DNA from: Nesterenkonia xinjiangensis
Lineage (GTDB): Bacteria; Actinomycetota; Actinomycetes; Actinomycetales; Micrococcaceae
Length of the DNA: 64,000 nt
Reading direction: 5' to 3'
Assembly: GCF_013410745.1 (NCBI RefSeq)
Contig: NZ_JACCFY010000001.1
Location: forward strand, 248,001 to 312,000
Below are positions 14,000 to 21,761 of the stretch, piece after piece; positions within the stretch are counted from its first letter, which is position 1, and every line of letters starts with the position of its first letter. Both the position numbers and the translations under genes were made by a program. The notes below the pieces were generated by a model. That model saw only the letters and a list, made by a program, of their open reading frames with translations. It did not search any database and was not told the origin of the DNA.

Positions 14000-15070
14000 A
14001 TGACTACGACCGAGACCGCCCGTTCCGGGCACGTCATCATCGGGGTCGACACCCACAAGCACATCCACGTCGCTGCTGTGATGGATTCCATCGGCGGGAT
14101 CCTGGCCACACTCACAATCGCCACAGACGCTACGGGCTATAAGCAGCTGCTGGAGTGGGCAGCCGGGTTCGGCAAGATCATCGGCTTCGGCATCGAGGGA
14201 ACCGGCTCCTACGGGGCCGCGCTGACCTCATTCCTGAGGCGGCATGACTGCAAAGTCATCGAGGTCGCCCGACCGGATCGCCGGCTACGGCGTCTGAACG
14301 GCAAGTCAGACACCCTGGATGCCGAGAACGCCGCCCGGGCCGTACTGGCAGGGTTCGCCACCGCGGTCCCCAAAAGCGCCGACGGGGCTGTAGAGATGAT
14401 CCGCCAGCTGAAAGTCGCCCACGATACCGCGGTCAAGGACAGGACCGGGGCGATGATCACGCTCAAAGCCATGCTGGTCCACGCTTCAGAATACCTGCGC
14501 CGTGAAACAGCCGGGAAGACCCAGAAGATGATCGCTCGCCACTGTGCCACGCTACGCCCACGCGGACTGAACACCCCAGAGGATGCCAACCGCCACGTAC
14601 TGCGCTCGATCGCCAAGCGTTGGCTCGCGCTCAATGACGAGATCACTGAACTGGAGGCGATGCTCAAGGACCTCGTGGCCCAGCGGGCACCGCACCTGCT
14701 GGAGCGATTCGGCATCGGGGTCGACACCGCCGCCGAGATCCTCATCGTCGCAGGCGATAACCCCGAGCGCATCAAAAGCGAAGCAGCATTCGCGAAACTC
14801 GCCGGCATCAGCCCCATCCCGGCAGGGTCAGGGAAGACTAGCGGGAAACATCGCATCAACCAAGGCGGACACAGACAGCTCAATGCGGCGATCTACCGCA
14901 CCGTGATCGTCAGGATGAGATTCCACGAACCAACGATCGCCTACGTTGCCCGCCGCACCGCCGAGGGCAAGTCCAAACGCGACATCATCCGTTGCCTAAA
15001 ACGCTACGTGATCCGAGAGGTCTACCACCTCGTCAAGACAGACCCCCACACCGGGGTGATCCGCAGTTGA
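14000..15070 (+). CDS. IS110-family DEDD recombinase
   Basis: A 356-residue IS110 transposase. The RuvC-like N-terminal domain has the four acidic residues: Asp17 in IGVDTHKH, Glu66 in GIEGTGSYG, and Asp104 and Asp107 in GKSDTLDAENAAR. The C-terminal domain has the transposase_20 pattern (GIGVDTAAEILIVAGDN, then FAKLAGISPIPAGSGKTSGKHRI and RQLNAAIYRTVIVRM) with a conserved serine. These enzymes are guided by a bridge RNA made from the element's non-coding end. The gene starts after GGCAGGAGG and ends 16 bases from the right boundary. No lesion is visible, so the element may be active. Confidence 0.93.
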   Translation: MTTTETARSGHVIIGVDTHKHIHVAAVMDSIGGILATLTIATDATGYKQLLEWAAGFGKIIGFGIEGTGSYGAALTSFLRRHDCKVIEVARPDRRLRRLNGKSDTLDAENAARAVLAGFATAVPKSADGAVEMIRQLKVAHDTAVKDRTGAMITLKAMLVHASEYLRRETAGKTQKMIARHCATLRPRGLNTPEDANRHVLRSIAKRWLALNDEITELEAMLKDLVAQRAPHLLERFGIGVDTAAEILIVAGDNPERIKSEAAFAKLAGISPIPAGSGKTSGKHRINQGGHRQLNAAIYRTVIVRMRFHEPTIAYVARRTAEGKSKRDIIRCLKRYVIREVYHLVKTDPHTGVIRS

Positions 15071-15375
15071 CAACTATAGGAGCATCAATGCGCTGGCCGA
15101 GACGGTTCACGGACTCTACAAAGCCGAGCTGATCTACTCACAGCCAGCATGGCCCGGACTGGCCGAAGTGGAGTTCGCCACGATGAATTGGGTCCACTGG
15201 TGGAACACGCGCCGGCTTCACGAGCATCTCGGCTATCGCACTCCTGCTGAGGTCGAGGCCGAGTACCATGACCACCATCAGCGAGAGGCTGCTCTCGCTA
15301 CCGCTTGACGGAACGAAACCCAGGACGGTTCAATGAGCTGCTAGCTGGAACCTGGCAGAGGTCTAGCGCGCTCCG

Positions 15376-15978
15376 TCAGCGGACATCGAAGCTGAGGTGA
15401 GTGGCGAGTGGAGAGGCGACGACTTCGGCCTGCCTCAGTGCCAGGGGCGCACCCACGAGATCGAACAGTCGCGTCCCCGATCCCATGATGACGGGCGAGA
15501 GATGGATGCGTAGTCGATCGACCAGTCCGGCCACGAGTGCGGTGTCGATGACCTCGGCTCCGCCCATGATGACGACCTCACGGTCACCTGCCAGCCGGCG
15601 GGCTTCGCTCACCGCCGCATCGATTCCCTCAGTGACGAAGATGAATCCCTCCGCATGGCGAGTCTCCTCCGGCGCGGAGTGCGTGAGGACGACCACTGGC
15701 GGTCGCTCCGGGACATCATGATCGTACGCATAGTTGATCGTGTCGTCCCAGCCGTTCGGGCCGTCGACGAAATCGAAGGTCCGGCGGCCCATGACCACCG
15801 CTCCGGCCCTTTCTCCACCCTGCTCGAGGACCTTGCGGTCCTCAGGCGACTCCGCCGAGCGGAAGACCCATTCCTGGATGGCCTCACCGCCGGCGCCCAA
15901 GCCGCTCTCACGGCTCGGATGCGGTCCTGTGACATACCCGTCCAGGGACATGCTGATGTCCGCACTGACAAAGCTCAT
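15376..15978 (-). CDS. dihydrofolate reductase-like protein (RibD C-terminal fold), second type
   Basis: A 200-residue DHFR/RibD-C protein. VSADISMSLDGYVTGPHPSRESGLG opens the fold, RAGAVVMGRRTFDFVDGPNGW is the nucleotide-binding signature, and VVIMGGAEVIDTALVAGLVDRLRIHLSPVIMGSGTRLFD forms the second half. It is clearly different from the neighbouring copy at 16028 (different loops, shorter), so it is a paralogue of older origin. An AAGGATCGCC ribosome binding site supports the start at 15978. It follows the other DHFR-like gene by 49 bases and is probably the third gene of the HxlR operon that starts at 17386. Confidence 0.87.
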   Translation of the reverse strand: MSFVSADISMSLDGYVTGPHPSRESGLGAGGEAIQEWVFRSAESPEDRKVLEQGGERAGAVVMGRRTFDFVDGPNGWDDTINYAYDHDVPERPPVVVLTHSAPEETRHAEGFIFVTEGIDAAVSEARRLAGDREVVIMGGAEVIDTALVAGLVDRLRIHLSPVIMGSGTRLFDLVGAPLALRQAEVVASPLATHLSFDVR

Positions 15979-16027
15979 GGCGATCCTTCTCTGGGTCGTG
16001 GTTCTGGCAGATGGTGGGCCTGTTGGC

Positions 16028-16675
16028 TCACTGCTCGACGATGACGTCCTGGCCGTCCTGCACGGCCGCTGCGAGCGAATTGTCGAAGGCACGTGGAGTC
16101 ATCTCGAGGGAGAGGACTCCACTCGACGTCACGGTGCTCTGCTCGATGCGCATCGCGGAGGCGGGACCGTCCGTGCCGAAGACACGCGAGCCCCCTCCGA
16201 CGACTGCGGGCGCCACCAGGAAACGGTAGATGTCGACGAGGCCCGCCTCGTGCAGCGTCCGGGCCAGGTGGATGCTGCCGTGGACCTGCAGCTCGAGATC
16301 GTCGTCGGCCTCTCTGAATCGGGCGATCTCCTTGAGGAACCCCTCACCGAGGATCGTGCTGGAGTCTTCCCAGACCGTTCCCAGCGGGGACGAGGTGACC
16401 ACGTACTTGCGGAGATTGTTGATCTTCCAGGCCACGGCATCTGCCGGATCGGTGACGTGGGGCCAGTGGGAGGCGAAGGTGTCGAACGTGCGTCGCCCCA
16501 GCAGCAGGGCGCCGCAGCGCTGGTACCACGAGTTGACCGCCTGGCCGCAGCCCTCATCGAAGAACGGCATGAGCCATCCCCCGCGGGTGAAGTCGCCGCG
16601 GGTGTCCTCGTCCGCACTGCCTGGACCCTGGCTGACTCCGTCCAACGTGGTGAACAGGTTGATGCTGAGTTTCAT
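16028..16675 (-). CDS. dihydrofolate reductase-like protein, copy 2
   Basis: A 215-residue close paralogue of the protein at 3247-3894, colinear throughout: KLSINLFTTLDGVSQGPGSADEDTRG, GALLLGRRTFDTFASHWPHVTDP, VHGSIHLARTLHEAGLVDIYRFLVAP and a diverged end. The fold and cofactor motif are those of NADPH-dependent RibD-C reductases. It is separated from its HxlR gene by 45 bases instead of 3. Many substitutions are conservative, so both copies are under selection. The substrate is unknown. The presence of a matching HxlR upstream of each copy suggests duplication of the whole regulator-enzyme unit. Confidence 0.85.
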   Translation of the reverse strand: MKLSINLFTTLDGVSQGPGSADEDTRGDFTRGGWLMPFFDEGCGQAVNSWYQRCGALLLGRRTFDTFASHWPHVTDPADAVAWKINNLRKYVVTSSPLGTVWEDSSTILGEGFLKEIARFREADDDLELQVHGSIHLARTLHEAGLVDIYRFLVAPAVVGGGSRVFGTDGPASAMRIEQSTVTSSGVLSLEMTPRAFDNSLAAAVQDGQDVIVEQ

Positions 16676-16720
16676 GATGGAACGCCCTTCAGGGATCGTC
16701 GTGGGATCGGGTTCGTCGAG

Positions 16721-17386
16721 TCATGCCACGGTGGTGACGTCGTCGAGGGGCACGTGGAACGCCTGGAGAAAGGTCACCAGCTCCGTGTCGGACCCTTCGA
16801 TCTCGAGTGCACCGGAGGAGATCGCCTCCGCCGGTGAGAGCCGCCCGGCCAGGAGCAGCCTCAGCTGCGGTCCGGCGTGGATGGTCAGATCCGGATCGGA
16901 TTCGGGAAGACCGGTCTTGATGACGACCTCCTCGCCGTCGACCATGGCCCAGGCCGTCACCGGGCCGGCATGGATCAGATAGGTCCTGGGGGTCGTGATG
17001 ACCCCGGGCCGGTAGGCCGCCCGCAGCGCAGCGGCCAGCGATGAACTCGTGATGACGTCCTCCGGTGCGGGCACGCTCATGCGCTGGGCCCCCCATCGTC
17101 CGAGACTGTCGAGGATCGGCGTGAGCTCGGCCCCGTACCGAGTGAGCGCGTAGAGCACTCCCCGTCCGGGCTGCTTCGCGGGCCGCCGCTCCACGATGTC
17201 CATCTGCTCCAGCTCCCGCAGGCGGGTGGTGAGCACGCTCGTCGGAACTCCAGGGAGGCCCTCGTGGAGTTCCTTGAATCGCCGCGACCCCACGCTGAGA
17301 TCACGCACGATCAGGAGCGCCCACCGCTCCCCCAGCACTCGGGCAGCCTTCGCGAGGCCGCAGAACTGGCCGTAGTCCTTCGTCAT
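16721..17386 (-). CDS. HxlR regulator with C-terminal SCP2-like domain, copy 2
   Basis: A 221-residue paralogue of the regulator at 3898-4578. The HxlR domain is nearly unchanged (QFCGLAKAARVLGERWALLIVRDLSVG and PTSVLTTRLRELEQMDIVERR). The C-terminal SCP2-like half has diverged more (DPDLTIHAGPQLRLLLAGRLSPAEAI). ATG at 17386 lies 6 bases after a TATTAT -10 box, the same leaderless arrangement as copy 1. The nearly constant DNA-binding helices and the diverged sensor half suggest that both copies read similar operators but sense different ligands. Two DHFR-like genes follow on the same strand. Confidence 0.85.
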   Translation of the reverse strand: MTKDYGQFCGLAKAARVLGERWALLIVRDLSVGSRRFKELHEGLPGVPTSVLTTRLRELEQMDIVERRPAKQPGRGVLYALTRYGAELTPILDSLGRWGAQRMSVPAPEDVITSSSLAAALRAAYRPGVITTPRTYLIHAGPVTAWAMVDGEEVVIKTGLPESDPDLTIHAGPQLRLLLAGRLSPAEAISSGALEIEGSDTELVTFLQAFHVPLDDVTTVA

Positions 17387-17421
17387 GACTTCATAATATG
17401 GAGTTGGCTTTGAAATGGCAA
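17387..17421 (-). promoter_or_regulatory. leaderless promoter of HxlR copy 2
   Basis: On the reverse strand, TTGCCA (17416-17421), a 17-bp spacer and TATTAT (17393-17398) are followed by GAAGTC and the ATG at 17386. Spacing matches the copy 1 promoter base for base. The left arm of the dyad is retained as GAAGTCA and the right arm is weakened to CAACTCC. Confidence 0.65.
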
Positions 17422-17505
17422 GCACTTTTTCAGGGCGGCGACGCCACCAGTTGAGCGACCCGCCCTGCTCTGCACCACACGCCTGGCATGCGGCACACTC
17501 GTCCT

Positions 17506-17946
17506 ATGGACGATCTGCGCGTGCCACCGGGGCCCGGAGCGCCCCGCGGCCTCAGAATCCCCGAGGGAGAGCTCATCGAGCAGTTCTCCCGCGCCTCCGG
17601 CCCCGGGGGCCAGGGCGTCAACACCACGGACTCACGGGTGCAGCTCAGCCTGGACCTGGGCACGACGACGGCGCTGGACGACACCCAGCGGTCCCGCGCC
17701 CTCGACCGGCTCGCCGAGAGGCTCACCGGCACCGTGCTGACGATCAGCGCCTCCGAGCATCGCTCCCAGCGGCGGAACCGGAGTGCGGCGAGGCAGCGCC
17801 TCTCCGCCCTGCTCGGTGAGGCGGTGGCCCCCGCCGTCGTCCGCCGTCCGACCCGTCCCACAAGAGGCTCCCGACGTCGACGACTGGACGCAAAGCGCAG
17901 ACGCTCTGAGACCAAGAGCTACCGCAGGCCGCCCAGGGCCGAGTGA
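17506..17946 (+). CDS. arfB: alternative ribosome-rescue factor ArfB (peptidyl-tRNA hydrolase)
   Basis: A 146-residue codon-independent release factor. The GGQ motif is in SRASGPGGQGVNTTDSRVQL (Gly34-Gly35-Gln36), followed by the domain-3-like fold and a strongly basic tail (RRPTRPTRGSRRRRLDAKRRRSETKSYRRPP) that would enter the empty mRNA channel. ArfB hydrolyses peptidyl-tRNA on stalled ribosomes. It lacks the codon-recognition domains of RF1 and RF2, and its length matches the family. The start at 17506 is chosen because the family starts shortly before the R-I-P-E-G-E-L motif. It is monocistronic here, before a transporter with its own ribosome binding site. Confidence 0.9.
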   Translation: MDDLRVPPGPGAPRGLRIPEGELIEQFSRASGPGGQGVNTTDSRVQLSLDLGTTTALDDTQRSRALDRLAERLTGTVLTISASEHRSQRRNRSAARQRLSALLGEAVAPAVVRRPTRPTRGSRRRRLDAKRRRSETKSYRRPPRAE

Positions 17947-18013
17947 GGTTGCCGACGGATAGACTTCGGCATGGCAGACGATGGGGCGATCTGCCGCGAA
18001 GGGAGAAGGAACC

Positions 18014-18922
18014 ATGCGCACGGAACAGCAGGCATTGTCCATCTCACTGGCAGGCGTTCTTATGGTGTCAGCACTGGGCATCAGCTTCGGGCTGGTGTCC
18101 GGCTCGTTCGCGATCATCTTCGACGGCATGATCTCGATCGTGGACGCGGTGATCTCCATCCTGTCGATCTGGGTGGCGCGGCTGATCCTCCGCTCCACCA
18201 CACAGGGCGTCAGTAGGCGGTTCAGCATGGGATTCTGGCACCTGGAGCCTCTTCTCCTCGCCTTCAGCTCACTGTTGATGATGCTGATCGCCGGATACGC
18301 GGTGGCTCAAGCCGTGTCGGCGCTCCTTTCGGGCGGCCGGGAGATGGAGTTCGGTCCGGCCATCATCTACGCGGTCGTCGTGATGGTGCTGACCACCGTG
18401 TTCGCACTCGTCGAACACCGCGCGAATCGCCGCATCGGTTCTGCACTGGTCGCCATGGACGTCAAAGGCTGGATCATGACCGGCGGCGTCACGAGCGCCC
18501 TTCTCGTGGCATTCGTCGTCGGGATCTTCCTCGACGGCACCGACCTTGAGCACCTGACGCCATACGTCGACCCGCTGATCCTGATCATCGTCGCGACGGT
18601 GCTGATCCCACTGCCGTTCTCGACGTTCCGGCGCGCGCTGTCCGAGATAGGACTCGCCACACCAGCCCCGCTGCGTCGCGAAGTCGAGAACGTCGCTGAA
18701 CGGGTGACCGCGGATGAGGGTTTCCTCTCGAGCCATGTGTACACAGCCACGGTCGGACGATCACGCCAGGTGGAACTGGTCTTCCTCGTCCCAGAAGGCC
18801 TGCCAGAGCGCCCGCTGGAGGACTGGGACGCCATCCGTCGCGAGGTCACCGACGAGCTGGGGCACGGAGACCCGAACAGCTGGATCACAGTGGCCGTCAC
18901 GACGGATCCGCAGCTGGTCTAG
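18014..18922 (+). CDS. cation diffusion facilitator (CDF) family efflux protein
   Basis: A 302-residue membrane protein of the CDF family. Six hydrophobic segments span about residues 8-200. Segment 2 has FDGMISIVDAVISILSIWVARLI with the paired Asp typical of the metal site. An ALVEHRANRRIGSALVAMDVKGWIMTG stretch before segment 5 carries the second pair of ligand positions. The cytosolic C-terminal domain (REVENVAERVTADEGFLSSHVYTATVGRSRQVELVFLVP) has the CDF ferredoxin-like fold. The metal is unknown (zinc, iron or manganese are usual). GGAGAAGGAACC immediately before ATG 18014 fixes the start. Not obviously co-transcribed with arfB. Confidence 0.85.
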   Translation: MRTEQQALSISLAGVLMVSALGISFGLVSGSFAIIFDGMISIVDAVISILSIWVARLILRSTTQGVSRRFSMGFWHLEPLLLAFSSLLMMLIAGYAVAQAVSALLSGGREMEFGPAIIYAVVVMVLTTVFALVEHRANRRIGSALVAMDVKGWIMTGGVTSALLVAFVVGIFLDGTDLEHLTPYVDPLILIIVATVLIPLPFSTFRRALSEIGLATPAPLRREVENVAERVTADEGFLSSHVYTATVGRSRQVELVFLVPEGLPERPLEDWDAIRREVTDELGHGDPNSWITVAVTTDPQLV

Positions 18923-18956
18923 GCGCAGGCGTCAGAGCCCGGAGGCGGAACCGCGA

Positions 18957-19553
18957 TCATGTGACGACACGAAAGACCCTTCGGCCCTTGCCTCGGGTGA
19001 ATCCGAATCGCTCACAGGCTGCCAAGAGGTCATCGTCATCGGCTGCCGCGACGGCGACGGCGCCACGAGGCAATGTGCCCATGAGGTTGCGGGTCAGGAG
19101 CAGCGCAGACATGCTCGTTCCTGGCCTCTGAGCCAGAGCCGCGACCTGCCACCGCTCCCCCACGGGGGTCTCAGGCCCGGTCGGGGTCGCCGAGAGCGAG
19201 CCGGCACTCATCTGCCACAGACCCACGATGAAAGGCAGCCACAGGAGGGCGGCCAAGCCGATGCCCATCGGCCCGTCGTTGCCTACGACCAGGACGAGGG
19301 CCGCCATGAAGAGCAGTGCCAGCAGCACTCCTGCGATGATCTCGTGGAGGAGCCGGAAGCGTCCGAAGACGACCATGCCATGGCCATCTGAAGATTCGTA
19401 GAGCTGCCGACGCAACGCGGAGAACCCCACGATCAGCAGAGACAGAGGGTACGCCATGATCGCCCCGGGCCGGTGCCGGGTGAAGGCGCGCGCCATGATC
19501 CAACTCAGGATGAACACCCGGTGCAGCGGGGCGGGCTCTGCCGCTGGTCTCAT
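18957..19553 (-). CDS. putative integral membrane protein
   Basis: A 198-residue protein of unknown function. It has at least three hydrophobic segments (IMAYPLSLLIVGFSAL, IIAGVLLALLFMAALVLVV, IGLAALLWLPFIVGLW), then a soluble tail ending CERFGFTRGKGRRVFRVV, which looks like the last strand of a GNAT fold. The combination suggests a membrane protein with a C-terminal acetyltransferase-like remnant, but this is inference. The start could be the ATG at 19553 or one further in; neither has a strong ribosome binding site. It is convergent with the CDF gene. Confidence 0.6.
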   Translation of the reverse strand: MRPAAEPAPLHRVFILSWIMARAFTRHRPGAIMAYPLSLLIVGFSALRRQLYESSDGHGMVVFGRFRLLHEIIAGVLLALLFMAALVLVVGNDGPMGIGLAALLWLPFIVGLWQMSAGSLSATPTGPETPVGERWQVAALAQRPGTSMSALLLTRNLMGTLPRGAVAVAAADDDDLLAACERFGFTRGKGRRVFRVVT

Positions 19554-19655
19554 GAGGCACGATCCTACTCAACGGCCACGGCGGCCTCAACGATGCCCCC
19601 TCACGACACCGGGAAGCGCCGCCGTGCGTTTCAGGCTCCCTGAGCGCGATCTGGG

Positions 19656-19982
19656 TCAGTCCCCTAAGGGCCAGACCTCGACGACACCGTGTGCGACCGC
19701 GCAGGGAGTATCGGCTGCCAGAGCTGCTGCATGGTCAAGGTCCTTCGCCTCGATGATGGTGAACCCTGCGACCGGCAGGTCTGAGCTCATGAAGGTGCCG
19801 GGTTGATAGTGGGCACCTGCCCCCTCCGGGTTTCGGACCTGTACCGGTCTCCCCGCGATGCCCATTCGCGCACCGTGCTCGCGCAGTTTCTCGTCATGCG
19901 CGTGCGCCCGGCCGCGAACGTCCGGCGCCGTTCTCTCGTACCCGTCGGCGTCGCCATAGCCGATGGCGATGAATGTTGGCAT
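19656..19982 (-). CDS. YCII-related domain protein
   Basis: A 108-residue YCII-related protein: PTFIAIGYGDADGYERTAPDVRGRAHAHDEKLREHGARMG begins the ferredoxin-like fold, with the conserved His-Asp pair in HDEKL, and SSDLPVAGFTIIEAKDLDHAAALAADTPCAVAHGVVEVWPL ends it. Members are small cytosolic proteins, sometimes linked to extracytoplasmic sigma factors and stress enzymes. No sigma factor is adjacent. The full-length family core is present. The start at 19982 is chosen for length; a ribosome binding site is not clear. Function cannot be assigned. Confidence 0.8.
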   Translation of the reverse strand: MPTFIAIGYGDADGYERTAPDVRGRAHAHDEKLREHGARMGIAGRPVQVRNPEGAGAHYQPGTFMSSDLPVAGFTIIEAKDLDHAAALAADTPCAVAHGVVEVWPLGD

Positions 19983-20225
19983 GTGTGGCGCCCTCCGGTC
20001 GAAAAACTCGGGCCAGGTCCTTGCCCGTGGGTCACCCTCAGCTCGGTGAGGGCATCGTGTGCCGAGATTCCCGGCAGCCTGATCATGACGTCGTCAGAGT
20101 ACATCGGCCGGTTGCCCGGTGACGATGGTTGATGGGCGGTATCGGTGCTGCGGATGTTCCCGGACTATGCCGGTATGCCTGGCGAATCTCCGCTGCTCGC
20201 TCTCCTCCGTCCGATGCGCAACCTA
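19983..20225. other. intergenic region without recognised gene
   Basis: About 240 bases upstream of the YCII gene. A reverse-strand frame begins MYSDDVMIRLPGISAHDALTELRV near 20104, but it runs into the YCII coding region in another frame and has no known motif. Treated as spacer, with the hydrolase operator at its right edge. Confidence 0.45.
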
Positions 20226-20231
20226 GCCTAG

Positions 20232-20259
20232 TAACCGTTAAAAGCCTTTGATACGGTTA
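20232..20259 (+). promoter_or_regulatory. inverted repeat upstream of hydrolase-GNAT-CGNR operon
   Basis: TAACCGT (20232-20238) and ACGGTTA (20253-20259) are 7-bp inverted arms 14 bp apart, 28 bases before the ATG at 20287. The likely binder is a regulator of this operon, perhaps the CGNR protein. No clear -10 or -35 is seen. Confidence 0.45.
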
Positions 20260-20286
20260 TTTGGAGTTGCCGCAGAACAGGAGGAC

Positions 20287-21186
20287 ATGATGAAGCGCTC
20301 AGCGAAGACGAGACACAGGTACCTGGAGGTGGAGGGCCTGCAGCTGCGCTACCGTGAGGCGGGAGTACCCTCGTCGACCGCAGTCATCCTGCTGCACGGA
20401 GCCCCGAGCTCATCCCACTCCTTCCGTGAGGTCCTGCCGATCCTGGGCCATCACGCGTACGTAGTTGCACCGGACATCCCCGGATTCGGATTCTCCGATG
20501 CACCTGGCGTGGACGAGTACGAGTACACCTACGAGAACCTGTCACACGTGATCGATGCATTGATCGAGGAGCTCGGTGTGCACAGGTACGTGCTGTACGT
20601 GACGGACTACAGCACGCCGGTGGGGTATTTCATGGCCACTCGACACCCCGAGCGGGTGCTGGGGCTCGTGGTGCAGAACGGCAACGCGCACGAGGCGGGC
20701 CTCAATGAGGGATGGGACTCTGCTCGCAGGTTCTGGGTGGAGCCGACCGCGGAGAACAGGGCCGCCTTGCCGGAATGGCTGACCTTCGAGGGAACTCGAG
20801 ACACCTACCTCGCGGGCCTGCCTGAACACCTCGCAGAGCTGCACCCGCGAGAGTCGTGGCATCTGGACTGGGAGCGCCTGTGCCGACCGGGCAACACGGA
20901 GGTGTACTTCCAGTTCTTCTACGACTACCGCAAGCACGTGGCGCGTTTCCCCGAGATCGCTGAATACCATGCGGCGTTCCAGCCGCCATGCCTGGTGCTC
21001 TGGGGCCGCCACGACACTGCGTTCGACATCGCTGAGGTATTCGCGTACCACCAGGCGTTGGCCCATGTCGAGGCACACATCTACGACGCCGGACACTTCC
21101 TTCTGGAGACCCACGCCACCGAGGTCGCAGACCTCCTGGTCACCTTCGTCCACGACATACTCGAGCGCACGAGGATGGCCGCATGA
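20287..21186 (+). CDS. alpha/beta hydrolase related to haloalkane dehalogenases/epoxide hydrolases
   Basis: A 299-residue hydrolase. TAVILLHGAPSSSHSFRE has the HGxP oxyanion motif, HRYVLYVTDYSTPVGYFMA the nucleophile elbow with Asp107 in place of Ser, PCLVLWGRHDTAFD the acid region and YDAGHFLLETHA the catalytic His. The Asp nucleophile is characteristic of the dehalogenase/epoxide hydrolase branch, so hydrolysis of an epoxide or haloalkane-like substrate is possible. No signal peptide. The start at 20287 follows an AGGAGGAC site. The GNAT and CGNR genes follow with 4-base overlaps, so all three are translationally coupled. Confidence 0.85.
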   Translation: MMKRSAKTRHRYLEVEGLQLRYREAGVPSSTAVILLHGAPSSSHSFREVLPILGHHAYVVAPDIPGFGFSDAPGVDEYEYTYENLSHVIDALIEELGVHRYVLYVTDYSTPVGYFMATRHPERVLGLVVQNGNAHEAGLNEGWDSARRFWVEPTAENRAALPEWLTFEGTRDTYLAGLPEHLAELHPRESWHLDWERLCRPGNTEVYFQFFYDYRKHVARFPEIAEYHAAFQPPCLVLWGRHDTAFDIAEVFAYHQALAHVEAHIYDAGHFLLETHATEVADLLVTFVHDILERTRMAA

Positions 21187-21761
21187 CTTCTCCTCAGTGG
21201 ACGATCACCCCGTTGACACAGGAGAACTGGTCCGACTTCGAGGCAGTGATGGGCGAGCGGGGCGGATCACGTGGCTGCTGGTGCATGCACTGGCGACTGA
21301 GCATCGCTGAGTGGATGGCCAACAAGGGCGAGGGCAACAAAGCAGCCATGCGCGCCGTGGCAGGAGGTGCGGCGACACCAGGAGTGGTGGGCTCCCTCGA
21401 CGGTGAACCGCTGGCGTGGTGCTCTTTCGGCGACCGCGCTGACTTTCCCCGGATGCGACGGTCTCCCCTGCTGATGCCGATCGATGACCAACCGGTCGTG
21501 TCGCTGGCCTGCCTTCTCCTCAGGAGAGACCGTCGGGGTCAGGACCTGTTGGCAGCATGGATCACGGCGGTGTGCGGCTACCTGGCGGAGACCTCCTCGA
21601 TCCGGACCGTCGAGGCCTACCCGGTCGAGCCGCCCCATGGCCGGACCGCCGGCCCGGACACCGCGATGACCGGTATCGCCAGCGCGTTCGCCGCCGCCGG
21701 TTTCATCGAGGTCGCCCGCCCCTCGTTCGACCGGCCCGTGATGAGGTACCAGCTGCCATGA
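21183..21761 (+). CDS. GNAT-family N-acetyltransferase
   Basis: A 192-residue protein with the subgroup signature WSDFEAVMGERGGSRGCWCMHWRLSIAEW near the N terminus, LDGEPLAWCSFGDRADFPRM as the central strands, VSLACLLLRRDRRGQDLLAAWITAV (the acetyl-CoA loop RRDRRGQDL) and AFAAAGFIEVARPSFDRPVMRYQL as the C-terminal arm. These Gly-Cys-Trp-Cys proteins are widespread GNATs of unknown substrate. The ATG overlaps the hydrolase stop by 4 bases (ATGA), so the genes are coupled. A toxin-modifying or metabolite-modifying role alongside the hydrolase is possible but unproven. Confidence 0.83.
   Translation: MTSPQWTITPLTQENWSDFEAVMGERGGSRGCWCMHWRLSIAEWMANKGEGNKAAMRAVAGGAATPGVVGSLDGEPLAWCSFGDRADFPRMRRSPLLMPIDDQPVVSLACLLLRRDRRGQDLLAAWITAVCGYLAETSSIRTVEAYPVEPPHGRTAGPDTAMTGIASAFAAAGFIEVARPSFDRPVMRYQLP

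Larger units (their letters stand above)
13738..15086 (+). mobile_element. IS110-family element inserted in IS3 orfB
   Basis: Boundaries come from reconstructing IS3 orfB: the host frame stops after ...GACTCGTATGAC (13737) and resumes AATGCGCTGGCCGAG (15087), so about 1349 bp are foreign. There are no terminal inverted repeats, as expected for IS110. A single C is shared by both junctions, so the edges are uncertain by a base or two. The element contains a DEDD recombinase and a 262-bp non-coding left end. Confidence 0.88.
11572..15308 (+). pseudogene. IS3-family orfB (DDE transposase), multiply disrupted
   Basis: The rve-type integrase frame can be read in three pieces: 11572-12199, 13654-13736 and 15087-15308. 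Pieces one and two are separated by the IS30 insertion after HHSDRGSQ. Pieces two and three are separated by the IS110 insertion after VGDSYD, and the frame resumes NALAETVHGLYKAELI. Two point lesions are also present. The run of five G near 11869 shifts the frame between REAGVSG and VVRGRRPRT, where four G would keep it open. A TAG replaces the usual Tyr codon in QYVAIA(stop)TEKLAE. The catalytic residues (VADITYV, HSDRG, final Glu) remain recognisable. Confidence 0.85.
11193..15332 (+). mobile_element. IS3-family element, inactivated and nested
   Basis: The ends are imperfect inverted repeats that begin TGAACCGTCCTGGGT on the left (11193) and read the same on the opposite strand at 15332. 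Between them lie orfA, a broken orfB and two foreign insertions. No target duplication is convincing: the flanking trinucleotides differ. Without the IS30 and IS110 insertions the element would be about 1.34 kb, a normal IS3 length. Confidence 0.85.

Noticed and set aside
11190-15335. A target-site duplication for the IS3 element
   Set aside because: The three bases on each side of the inverted repeats differ (CTA and ATG, or TAT and AAT if shifted), so none is claimed.
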